Notes under the pieces: model-generated | The model's database searches: none | What the model saw: the letters and a program-made list of their open reading frames with translations, nothing else | Told to the model about the DNA's origin: nothing | Translations under genes and position numbers: made by a program | Part shown: one piece after another, positions 38,297-45,214 of the stretch | Layout of the letters: every line of letters begins with the position of its first letter | How positions within the stretch are numbered: position 1 is the stretch's first letter | Origin: Frankia sp. R82 | Lineage (GTDB): Bacteria > Actinomycetota > Actinomycetes > Frankiales > Frankiaceae | DNA length: 64,000 nucleotides | Direction of reading: 5' to 3' | Assembly (NCBI RefSeq): GCF_023716925.1 | Contig: NZ_JAMQQG010000044.1 | Location: 25,425 to 89,424 of the forward strand

Positions 38297-38326
38297 GGTG
38301 CTGAGGTGCTGAGGTGCTGAGGTGCT
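38297..38326. repeat. 8-bp tandem repeat
   Basis: The unit ggtgctga occurs three times plus a six-base partial copy, ending ggtgct. The repeat lies between the treZ start and the secreted-protein operon and is non-coding. Confidence 0.8.
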
Positions 38327-38372
38327 CGAGGGCGCGGCGACGGGCGGCTAGCACGTTCCCGCCGCGTGCCGA

Positions 38373-38413
38373 TCGCCCGGGTGCGGGAGCCGACCTGCTC
38401 CGCACCCGGGCGA
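38373..38413 (-). terminator. Strong hairpin after the secreted-protein pair
   Basis: Perfect 14-base arms tcgcccgggtgcgg (38373-38386) and ccgcacccgggcga (38400-38413) enclose a 13-base loop. It lies 39 bases after the stop of the minus-strand secreted protein gene and probably ends that transcript. Confidence 0.7.
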
Positions 38414-38451
38414 CGACGGGCCGTGCGACCCGTGGTGGTTCGGCGGTCCGG

Positions 38452-39444
38452 TCAGGACGCCGTGGACCTCGGCTTCAGGTCCTGGGTGTAGGTGTCGACC
38501 GCGCTGCGCGTGTCAGCGGTCTGCAGCGCTATCGAGACCTGCCGCTGCGTGGCAGTTCTGGGCAGCCCGAGCTGCCCACCCTGGTACGTCGTTTCCTGAA
38601 GCGTGCCGTCGGACACGAGGCCGGCCGAGGATCCGGTCAGCGGAACGTGGAACGACATCTGGACGTTCGATTCGATCCCGAGGGCGGCGAAGTAGTTCCC
38701 CAGGGTCTGGCTGTTGAAGTAGGCCTGGTTCACCCGGTTGGCCCGGTCGACCCGCTCGAACAGCAGGGTGTTGTTGCCGCTGTGGTAGGTCGTGCCGAAG
38801 AGCGTGACATCCACGCCTGGCTTGGCGAGTACCTGGCCTGGCTTCAGCGTGGCCGGGATGCCCGAGATGGAGGTGGGGAAGGTGAAGATGTCGACGAGCT
38901 GGAACAGGTGGTTGTCCGGGTAGTCCTTGAAGATGGTGGTCAGGTTCCGCGCGACGTCGGAGTCGCCGCCGATCGGGTAGACGTAGCTGAAGGTCGCCGG
39001 GAAGGTGGGCAGCAGGCTCTGGATCGGCTTGAAGGCCACCGCCGGCCTGCCGTCCGCCGTATCGGCCTTGGCGATGTCCCGGTATCGGACGTCGAGCAGT
39101 TCGAACTTCTTCGCGAGCTTGCCGTTCTGGAGCACGACGGAGAAGCGGACGAGGGTCCGGGTCTCCGAGATCGTCTTCAGGTCGGTCACCCGGGGAACCT
39201 GGCCGTTCTGGGCCTGTTCGGTCGCGTAGTTGGCTCCGGTTACATCGTATAAATAGGTGAATGACTCGCCGAGGCGATAGTTGTGCTGGGTGACGGTGCT
39301 GGCGCCTACCGTGTCCGTCGCAGCCGGAACAACCGGGACGGCGGTCGCGCTGCTTCGGTCGGCTGCGCTCGCGCAGGCCGACGTGGCGGACATCAGCAGA
39401 ATCAGGCCTGCCACCGCGGCGCCCGCGTGTTTGCGTCTGAACAT
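38452..39444 (-). CDS. Secreted or lipid-anchored protein of unknown function
   Basis: The protein has 330 residues. The N-terminus MFRRKHAGAAVAGLILLMSA is a signal peptide, followed by TSAC, which could be a weak lipobox but lacks the usual Leu at -3. The mature part has no recognised domain; it is rich in strands, with FTYLYDVTGANY and FSYVYPIGGDSD stretches and many Thr and Asp. It is the second gene after the BNR-repeat protein, 46 bases downstream of its stop, so the pair is likely one transcript. Function unknown. Confidence 0.7.
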   Translation of the reverse strand: MFRRKHAGAAVAGLILLMSATSACASAADRSSATAVPVVPAATDTVGASTVTQHNYRLGESFTYLYDVTGANYATEQAQNGQVPRVTDLKTISETRTLVRFSVVLQNGKLAKKFELLDVRYRDIAKADTADGRPAVAFKPIQSLLPTFPATFSYVYPIGGDSDVARNLTTIFKDYPDNHLFQLVDIFTFPTSISGIPATLKPGQVLAKPGVDVTLFGTTYHSGNNTLLFERVDRANRVNQAYFNSQTLGNYFAALGIESNVQMSFHVPLTGSSAGLVSDGTLQETTYQGGQLGLPRTATQRQVSIALQTADTRSAVDTYTQDLKPRSTAS

Positions 39445-39490
39445 CGTTCGCTCCTGGGAAAAGGTACCGCCGGTCGGATGGTTTGTCTGA

Positions 39491-40951
39491 TCAGTGGGTG
39501 AGGATCCGGGCGGCGGCGATGGCGCCCGGATTCATGGTGCCGTTGGTGTGTCGGGAGAACACCGCCCAGCCCACATCGCTGGTGGTCATGGCGAGGTAGG
39601 CGTTCATCTCGTTGCCGACGGCTCCGTCGGCGAGGGTGAGGTCGCCGTGGGCGTCGAGGTCGGCGGTGGTGAAGGTGGGTGTGGCGGCGGTGGCATTACG
39701 GGATTCGGTGAGAACCGCGTGGGCGGGGCCGGAGTAGATACCGGGGTAGCCCGGGGGGCTGGCCGGCCGCTGAGCTGCGGCGGTCTGCAGACCGGCGACC
39801 AGGACATGGCCCGGCGCGCCGGCGACGATGTTCACCTGGTCCAGGGAGAACGTCGTGTCTGGCGCCATGATGTTGACGGGTGTGCTCCAGGTTCGCGCAT
39901 GGTCGCGGGAATAGGACAGGTACACCTGGGCGTCGGTGTCGTCAGCCCAGACCGTGTAGACCGTCCCGGCCCTGTCGACGGCCACCCGCTGCTGTCCGGT
40001 CAGCAGACCACAGGCCAGGCTGCCGGGTACGGGTTCCTGCCGCCACGACACTCCGTAGTCCTGGGAGACGGCGATCATCTGGCGGCATTTGTTCTCGGGG
40101 ACATAGGGATAGGTGGTGTTCTGCAGACGGGTGGGATCGAAGCCGGTGAACTCGGGATAGTCGAAGTAGATCGTCCCGTCCGCGGCGGCCACGCCGGCGC
40201 CGGCCTCGGTGGTAGCAGAGGCGATCCTGTCCATTCGCTGCCAGGTCGCGCCGCCGTCGAGTGAGCGGTAGACGAACCGCTGTCCACCCACCAGGCGGAT
40301 GCCCACGCCCATGAAGTAGATCGCGCTCGGATACCTGTTGCCCTTGGGTGCGGGCCCGGTGACGAGTTTGCCCCAGTCGTAGGTGTCGCAGCCCACGGTC
40401 TTTCCGGTCCAGGTCGCCCCGAGGTTGTCGCTCCAGGAGATCACCGATCCGGACTTCCCGCCGCAGGAGGCAACGGCCAGGCTGGTCAGGTAGTAGACCC
40501 GATCCGTGCGCGGATCGATGTGTACGAACCCGTGCACGCCCCCGGTGTGGCTGTCGCCGTTGGCGAGGTCCGGTACGGGCACCGCCGACCAGTGCCGCCC
40601 GCCGTCGAACGAGCGCAGCACACCACCTGTTGCACGGGCGACGAAGAGCACGCCGGCGCGGGTGGCCTGGATCGTGGGTGAGACATCCTGGTATCCGGTC
40701 GGATACCAGCAGCCCCGGGCCGACGAGGGCTTCACATTGGTTCGAGCCGGGCCATGGGTGTTGGCGTTCACACAGGCCTGAGCGTCGGTTGCCGCCCTGG
40801 CCGTCGAACCAGGCGAACTAGTGGGTGCCACATTCTGGGTGGCGCCGACACGGTTTGCTGGCGTGGCGCCTATCGCCTCTCCCGAGGTATACGCCAGCGT
40901 CAACGTCGATAACAGCAGCACCAGCCCCGGAATTCGTAGGCGTCTGCGCAC
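39491..40951 (-). CDS. Secreted sialidase-like protein with BNR/Asp-box repeats
   Basis: The protein has 486 residues with a signal peptide (RRRLRIPGLVLLLSTLTLAY). Asp-box (BNR) motifs of the form S-x-D-x-G-x-x-W are visible in VLRSFDGGRHWS, SWSDNLGATWTG, YRSLDGGATWQR and SYSRDHARTWS, so a beta-propeller fold is expected. Catalytic residues of true sialidases cannot be assigned with confidence. GTG 40951 is chosen because aagggg lies six bases upstream; an ATG at 40957 touches that ribosome site. An unnamed secreted protein follows in the same transcript. Extracellular glycan or matrix binding is a reasonable inference. Confidence 0.7.
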   Translation of the reverse strand: MRRRLRIPGLVLLLSTLTLAYTSGEAIGATPANRVGATQNVAPTSSPGSTARAATDAQACVNANTHGPARTNVKPSSARGCWYPTGYQDVSPTIQATRAGVLFVARATGGVLRSFDGGRHWSAVPVPDLANGDSHTGGVHGFVHIDPRTDRVYYLTSLAVASCGGKSGSVISWSDNLGATWTGKTVGCDTYDWGKLVTGPAPKGNRYPSAIYFMGVGIRLVGGQRFVYRSLDGGATWQRMDRIASATTEAGAGVAAADGTIYFDYPEFTGFDPTRLQNTTYPYVPENKCRQMIAVSQDYGVSWRQEPVPGSLACGLLTGQQRVAVDRAGTVYTVWADDTDAQVYLSYSRDHARTWSTPVNIMAPDTTFSLDQVNIVAGAPGHVLVAGLQTAAAQRPASPPGYPGIYSGPAHAVLTESRNATAATPTFTTADLDAHGDLTLADGAVGNEMNAYLAMTTSDVGWAVFSRHTNGTMNPGAIAAARILTH

Positions 40952-41564
40952 GGTCATCCCCTTTTCTGTCGGCGGCACCGTTGGACCATCGGCAGGCCCG
41001 AACACGTCAGAATCGCTGGCTGCCCGGATCGCCGTAAATCGACGTCACTATAGAATGCGGTTCATTCACCCGCTACCAGTGCACACACTTTCGGGCGCGA
41101 ATTTCCGGGTGTCATTACTACGCTCAGCAGTCGGTCGACCCTCGGCTCCGGGCGTGGGGAGCAGGATGGGATGCGTCTGGCCGTGGTGTTCGACCGGTCG
41201 TCGGGAACATCGACGATCCGGGTACCGCCGGTGTCCTGCGCGGTGGGCGGCGCGTCGACCGTGCCGCCGGCGGCGGGCATCACCGTGCCGGACCTGCGCC
41301 ACATCCCAAATATGTACGATAAGTGCAAGATTTATAGCTAAAAGTGACGACTGGTGGTGTCTGTGTCGCCCACCGGGTGGCCAGTGTCGTGAGCGACCGC
41401 CCGACCCCGCGCTGCAGATGGCACCATCAGGTGAGGTGGGTGGGTACGGCCACGCACAACCCGCCAGGTTCGGCCCGGGCCTGACGCCCGGGTACGACAC
41501 AGAGGTACGACACACCGCGGCGCCGCGCGCGCCGCAGCCCAGAGAAAGTAAGGACGAGACGACG
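40952..41564. promoter_or_regulatory. Divergent intergenic region before the peroxiredoxin gene
   Basis: The region separates the minus-strand sialidase-like gene from the plus-strand peroxiredoxin. An A/T-rich block (about 41307-41350) contains gataagtgcaagatttatag and aaaagtg, and is the best promoter or regulator-binding candidate. A second A/T-richer spot is near 41040-41060. One small reading frame (41171-41341) is listed separately. Confidence 0.5.
41171..41341 (+). CDS. Possible small hypothetical protein, 56 residues
   Basis: ATG 41171 is preceded by ggagcagg. The first 45 codons have strong GC bias at the third position (VVFDRSSGTSTIRVPPVSC region), while the last ten (PNMYDKCKIYS) are A/T-rich and run through the candidate promoter block. 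This could be a truncated gene whose end was replaced by the promoter of the next gene, or a chance frame. No family is recognised. Confidence 0.25.
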   Translation: MRLAVVFDRSSGTSTIRVPPVSCAVGGASTVPPAAGITVPDLRHIPNMYDKCKIYS

Positions 41565-42221
41565 ATGACTCTGACGATCGGCGACACCGCGCCGGACTTC
41601 ACCACCGAGACCACCGAGGGGACCATCAACTTCCACGAGTGGATCGGCGACTCGTGGGCGGTGCTGTTCTCGCACCCGAAGAACTTCACCCCGATCTGCA
41701 CCACCGAGCTCGGCTACGTGGCCAGCATCAAGCCCGAGTTCGACGCGCGCAACGTGAAGATCATCGGACTGTCCGTGGACCCGGTCGACAAGCATGCCGA
41801 CTGGGCCAAGGACATCGAGGAGACCCAGGGCACCGCGCCGAACTACCCGCTGATCGGTGACTCTGACTTCAAGGTCTCCAAGGCGTACGGGATGCTCGGC
41901 GCGAACGTGAGCGGTGACCCGGCCGACCGCACGGCCGCGGACAACCAGACCGTCCGCAACGTGTTCGTCATCGGTCCGGACAAGAAGATCAAGCTGATCC
42001 TGGTCTACCCGATGACCACCGGCCGCAACTTCGACGAGGTCCTGCGGGTCATCGACTCACTGCAGCTGACCGCCAAGCACAAGGTCGCCACCCCGGTGAA
42101 CTGGAAGCAGGGCGAGGACGTCGTGATCGCGGGCTCGGTCAACAACGACCAGGCCAAGGAGCTCTTCGGGTCCTGGCAGGAGCCGAAGCCCTACCTGCGG
42201 ATCGTCCCGCAGCCGAAGTAG
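41565..42221 (+). CDS. 1-Cys peroxiredoxin (Prx6-like)
   Basis: The protein has 218 residues. The peroxidatic cysteine is in FTPICTTELG near residue 46, and the supporting residues in HPKNFTP and the later Arg in NQTVRNVFVIGPDKK are conserved. No resolving cysteine follows, as in Prx6-type enzymes. The C-terminal part (YPMTTGRNFDEVLRVIDSLQ and LRIVPQPK) is typical. It reduces hydrogen peroxide and organic peroxides with an external thiol. ATG 41565 has aagtaagga upstream. It stands alone, facing the kinase of the next two-component system. Confidence 0.92.
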   Translation: MTLTIGDTAPDFTTETTEGTINFHEWIGDSWAVLFSHPKNFTPICTTELGYVASIKPEFDARNVKIIGLSVDPVDKHADWAKDIEETQGTAPNYPLIGDSDFKVSKAYGMLGANVSGDPADRTAADNQTVRNVFVIGPDKKIKLILVYPMTTGRNFDEVLRVIDSLQLTAKHKVATPVNWKQGEDVVIAGSVNNDQAKELFGSWQEPKPYLRIVPQPK

Positions 42222-42284
42222 TCCGCCCGCCGGTCGACCGACCGGCGGCCTCGGTGCGGCGCTGCCGGCACCGACAGCAATACC

Positions 42285-43550
42285 TCACCAGCGGTGCAAC
42301 CGGCTCCCGGCCGAGGTGGAAACACTTCGGCTGAGAGCCGGTTGTGGTGCGGGCACCAGAAAATGGACGGTGACGATCAGACCGCCTCCGGGGTTCGGGA
42401 CGGCGGTCAGCGTGAGCTGGTGCATCGCGGCGATCGATCGGACGAGGGACAGGCCGAGACCGGAGCCGGCGCCCCGGCTCGTGCGCGGGGTGCCCAGACG
42501 ACGGAATGGTTCGAAGATCTCGGCGATGCGCTCCTCGGGAACCTCAGGACCGGAATTACGGACGGTCAGGACGCCGGCCGTAGACAGCTGAACATCGACC
42601 GATCCGCCGGGGCGGTTGTGCCGCACCGCGTTGTCCAGCAGGTTCCCGACCAGGCGCTGCAGCAGGACGGGATCGCCCCAGGCCGGGGTTTCCCGTGCCG
42701 TGACCGTCAGGGCGACGTCGGCGCGTTCGGCCTCGGCGGCGATCGCCTCACTCGCCGCCTGGTGCACCAGCGCGGCCAGGTCGACCGGTTCGGCGTGCCC
42801 CAGCCCCCGTTCGGACTGGGCGAGCAGCAGCAGGGACTCGATGAGCCGTTCCATCCGCTGGTTGGCGAACAGCAGTTGGGCTCGCACCCGCGGCAGGCGT
42901 TCGGGGGCCGGATCGGTCAGTCCGATCTGGATGGCGGCTCGCTGCACGGCCAGCGGCGTCCGCAGTTCGTGCGCCGCGTTCGCGATGAAACGGCGCTGTG
43001 CCTCAACCGCGCGTTCGAGACGGCCGAGCATCTCGTCGAAGGTGTCGGCGAGCTCGCGCAGTTCGTCGCGCGGGCCGGGCAGCGAGATCCGCTCGTGCAG
43101 GTTCAACACCGACAGCCGGTGCGCGGTCGCGGTGATCTGGTGCAGCGGACGCAGCAGCCGTCCGGCCAGCCACCAGCCGGCGGCGATCGAGACCAGGGTG
43201 AGCGCCGCGACGGTGATCAGTGCGACCGTCCATTGGTAGTCCAGCACGGCATCCGGTAGCCGGCTGACGATTTGCAGCCGCCCGGCGTAGAGGTTCGGTG
43301 CCCCCGGAGCCGGTGATCCGGCGTCGGGGCCGACGGCGGTGCCCATGGTGCCGGCGATTCCCGCCGCTGCGGCCGTACCGTTGTCGGCGGGGAAGCCGGA
43401 GCTGAGCGTCGCCCCGTTGGTGATGGCGGTGACCTTGCTTCTGAGCACGTTGCTGAGCAGCAGGTTGGTCACCACCAGCAGGATCGTCGAGGTGAGCAGG
43501 AACAGCCCGCTGTAGAGGGCCGTGAGCCGAACCCGGATCGTGCCACGCAT
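42285..43550 (-). CDS. Two-component sensor histidine kinase
   Basis: The protein has 421 residues. One membrane segment near residues 11-30, an extracytoplasmic region of about 75 residues rich in Ala/Gly/Pro, and a second segment (WTVALITVAALTLVSIAAGW) precede a HAMP domain. The kinase core has the H-box ANAAHELRTPLAVQRAAI, the N-box LVGNLLDNAVRHNRPGG and G-boxes in RGAGSGLGLSLVRSI. ATG 43550 was chosen because it sits 14 bases after the response-regulator stop, giving a tight operon; longer upstream frames would overlap that gene. It probably signals to the upstream regulator, with the PDZ gene as a likely target. Confidence 0.9.
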   Translation of the reverse strand: MRGTIRVRLTALYSGLFLLTSTILLVVTNLLLSNVLRSKVTAITNGATLSSGFPADNGTAAAAGIAGTMGTAVGPDAGSPAPGAPNLYAGRLQIVSRLPDAVLDYQWTVALITVAALTLVSIAAGWWLAGRLLRPLHQITATAHRLSVLNLHERISLPGPRDELRELADTFDEMLGRLERAVEAQRRFIANAAHELRTPLAVQRAAIQIGLTDPAPERLPRVRAQLLFANQRMERLIESLLLLAQSERGLGHAEPVDLAALVHQAASEAIAAEAERADVALTVTARETPAWGDPVLLQRLVGNLLDNAVRHNRPGGSVDVQLSTAGVLTVRNSGPEVPEERIAEIFEPFRRLGTPRTSRGAGSGLGLSLVRSIAAMHQLTLTAVPNPGGGLIVTVHFLVPAPQPALSRSVSTSAGSRLHRW

Positions 43551-43564
43551 CCGGACACGGCCCG

Positions 43565-44218
43565 TCAAAGCCGGTACCCCGCGCCCGGCACGGTATGGAT
43601 GCACGGCGGATCTCCCAGCTTGGCCCGCAGTCGGCTGACGATGACCCGGACCACGGACGTGAACGGATCGGCGTGCTCGTCCCATGCGGACTCCAGCAGC
43701 TGCTCCGCGCTGACCACCGCGCCGTCGGCACGCAGGAGGACCTCGAGCACCGCGAACTCCTTCAGGGACAGTCGCAGGAAACGCCCGCCCCGGGACGCCT
43801 GCAGATGGCGTGGGTCGAGCCGAATTCCGCCCCGTTCCAGCACCGGCGCCACCGGAGCGACGCTGCGCCGGCCGAGGGCCTGCACCCGGGCGACCAGCTC
43901 GGCGTAGTCGAACGGCTTGGGTAGATAGTCATCGGCCCCCAGCCCCAGCCCGGCGACCCGCTCGGGCACCGATGCAGCCGCGGTCAGCATCAGAATGCGC
44001 GTGCGCGCCCCGGACCGGGCCAGATCACGACAGATCTCGTCGCCATGCACGGTGGGCAGATCGCGGTCGAGCACCAGCACGTCGTAGGCGTGCATCTCGA
44101 GGCGTTCGGCCGCCGCGGCGCCGTCATAGGCCACGTCGACGGCCATCGCACAGCGCCGCAGCCCCTCGGCGACCAGATCGGCCAGGTCCTGCTCATCCTC
44201 CGCCACCAGTACGCGCAT
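43565..44218 (-). CDS. OmpR/PhoB-family response regulator
   Basis: The protein has 217 residues. The receiver domain has acidic pocket residues in LVAEDEQDLADL, phosphorylatable Asp51 in VLVLDRDLPTVHG, Thr in ILMLTAAAS and Lys in DDYLPKPFDYAEL. The winged-helix DNA-binding domain (SLKEFAVLEVLLRADGAVVS, then VVRVIVSRLRAKLGDPPCI and HTVPGAGYRL) is complete. It is transcribed before the histidine kinase. It faces a divergent PDZ gene across 87 bases that hold small palindromes. Confidence 0.93.
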   Translation of the reverse strand: MRVLVAEDEQDLADLVAEGLRRCAMAVDVAYDGAAAAERLEMHAYDVLVLDRDLPTVHGDEICRDLARSGARTRILMLTAAASVPERVAGLGLGADDYLPKPFDYAELVARVQALGRRSVAPVAPVLERGGIRLDPRHLQASRGGRFLRLSLKEFAVLEVLLRADGAVVSAEQLLESAWDEHADPFTSVVRVIVSRLRAKLGDPPCIHTVPGAGYRL

Positions 44219-44237
44219 GCTGACCTTCTATCGAACA

Positions 44238-44259
44238 CGGTGTCACACCGGCGTTAACG
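44238..44259. promoter_or_regulatory. Palindromic sites between the regulator and the PDZ gene
   Basis: Two symmetrical sequences lie in the 87-base divergent gap: cggtgtcacaccg (44238-44250, centred on one base) and cgttaacg (44252-44259). They could bind the regulator encoded next to them, although OmpR-type sites are usually direct repeats. Confidence 0.4.
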
Positions 44260-44305
44260 ATTCCGTTCAGATCCTGGCAACATCATCCCTGACAGCCTGC
44301 GTGGC

Positions 44306-45121
44306 ATGAGATCACCTCGTCGACTGACCCGACCATCCGTCCTGACTGCCGCCGCCCTCGTCGTGGCCCTGCCGGTGGGTGTCGGCCTGAGCGCGACCGC
44401 CGCCCAGGCCTCCGACGGCATTACGGCCACCCATGGCCTGCCCGTCACCGCGAACCTCGCTACCGGAGCAGGCAGCCGGTTCAGTCCGGCCGATGCCGGC
44501 GGGGGCGCACTGTCCCGCTCGTCAGCTGGGCCGGTCGGTGGCCTGCGGGGCTTTACGCTCGTCGACGGTCCGGAAACAGGCGCCCCGGTGGCCGGCGGCC
44601 AGGTGGTGGGCAGCGCCGTGGAAGACGGCGCAGCACCGGTCGGCCAGGCGCAGGTGCTCGCCATCCAGGTCACCCCGGGCACGCCTGGTGCGCCGCCGAG
44701 CGTTGTGCTGGCCGAGGTGCAGGGCGGACCGGCCGCCGCCGCGGGGCTGCGGGCGGGTGACGTCCTCACCTCGATCGACGGCATCCCTCTGGTCCGCGGC
44801 GGTGTGGTCGACCAGAACGTTCTCGACCGGCTGCTGCCACCGGAGTCCGGTAGCCAGACAGCGCGTCTCACCGTGCACCGGCCCTCGACCGGGCGGACCT
44901 GGGAGACAACCCTGAAACTGGACGCGCCCCCGCCCGGACCCGACGGGAGGCACGCCCCGCGCACCCGGCACGTCGTGCGCCCGGGTGGTCCGGCGGGTGC
45001 GGGCGGTGCTGACGGCTCTTTGGAATCCGGTTCGCAGCCGCTGCCAGCCCCGCCGGAGCTCCCGGCCCCGCCGTCGGGGTCGGCGGCGGCACCGCGCGGT
45101 CGGATCCTGTTCCGCGCCTGA
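44306..45121 (+). CDS. Secreted PDZ-domain protein
   Basis: The protein has 271 residues. A signal peptide (RPSVLTAAALVVALPVGVGL then SATAAQA) is clear. A PDZ domain lies at about residues 120-195, with VVLAEVQGGPAAAAGLRAGDVLTSIDGIPL as its core. A Pro/Gly-rich tail ends the protein. It has no protease domain, so it would bind other secreted proteins or peptides. It is divergent from the response regulator and probably under its control; it may also serve as part of an envelope-stress signal. Confidence 0.8.
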   Translation: MRSPRRLTRPSVLTAAALVVALPVGVGLSATAAQASDGITATHGLPVTANLATGAGSRFSPADAGGGALSRSSAGPVGGLRGFTLVDGPETGAPVAGGQVVGSAVEDGAAPVGQAQVLAIQVTPGTPGAPPSVVLAEVQGGPAAAAGLRAGDVLTSIDGIPLVRGGVVDQNVLDRLLPPESGSQTARLTVHRPSTGRTWETTLKLDAPPPGPDGRHAPRTRHVVRPGGPAGAGGADGSLESGSQPLPAPPELPAPPSGSAAAPRGRILFRA

Positions 45122-45151
45122 CGCGAGCGCCAGCCGAGGCGGACACACGTC

Positions 45152-45197
45152 GGCCAGGTGCCTGCCTGCCATGCCATCGGCAGGCAGGCACCTGGCC
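45152..45197. terminator. Perfect bidirectional hairpin between PDZ gene and treY
   Basis: Two perfect 19-base arms, ggccaggtgcctgcctgcc (45152-45170) and its complement (45179-45197), surround an eight-base loop. It lies 30 bases after the PDZ stop and 17 bases beyond the convergent treY stop, so it can end both transcripts. Confidence 0.85.
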
Positions 45198-45214
45198 AGG
45201 CAGCCGGCCGGGTG

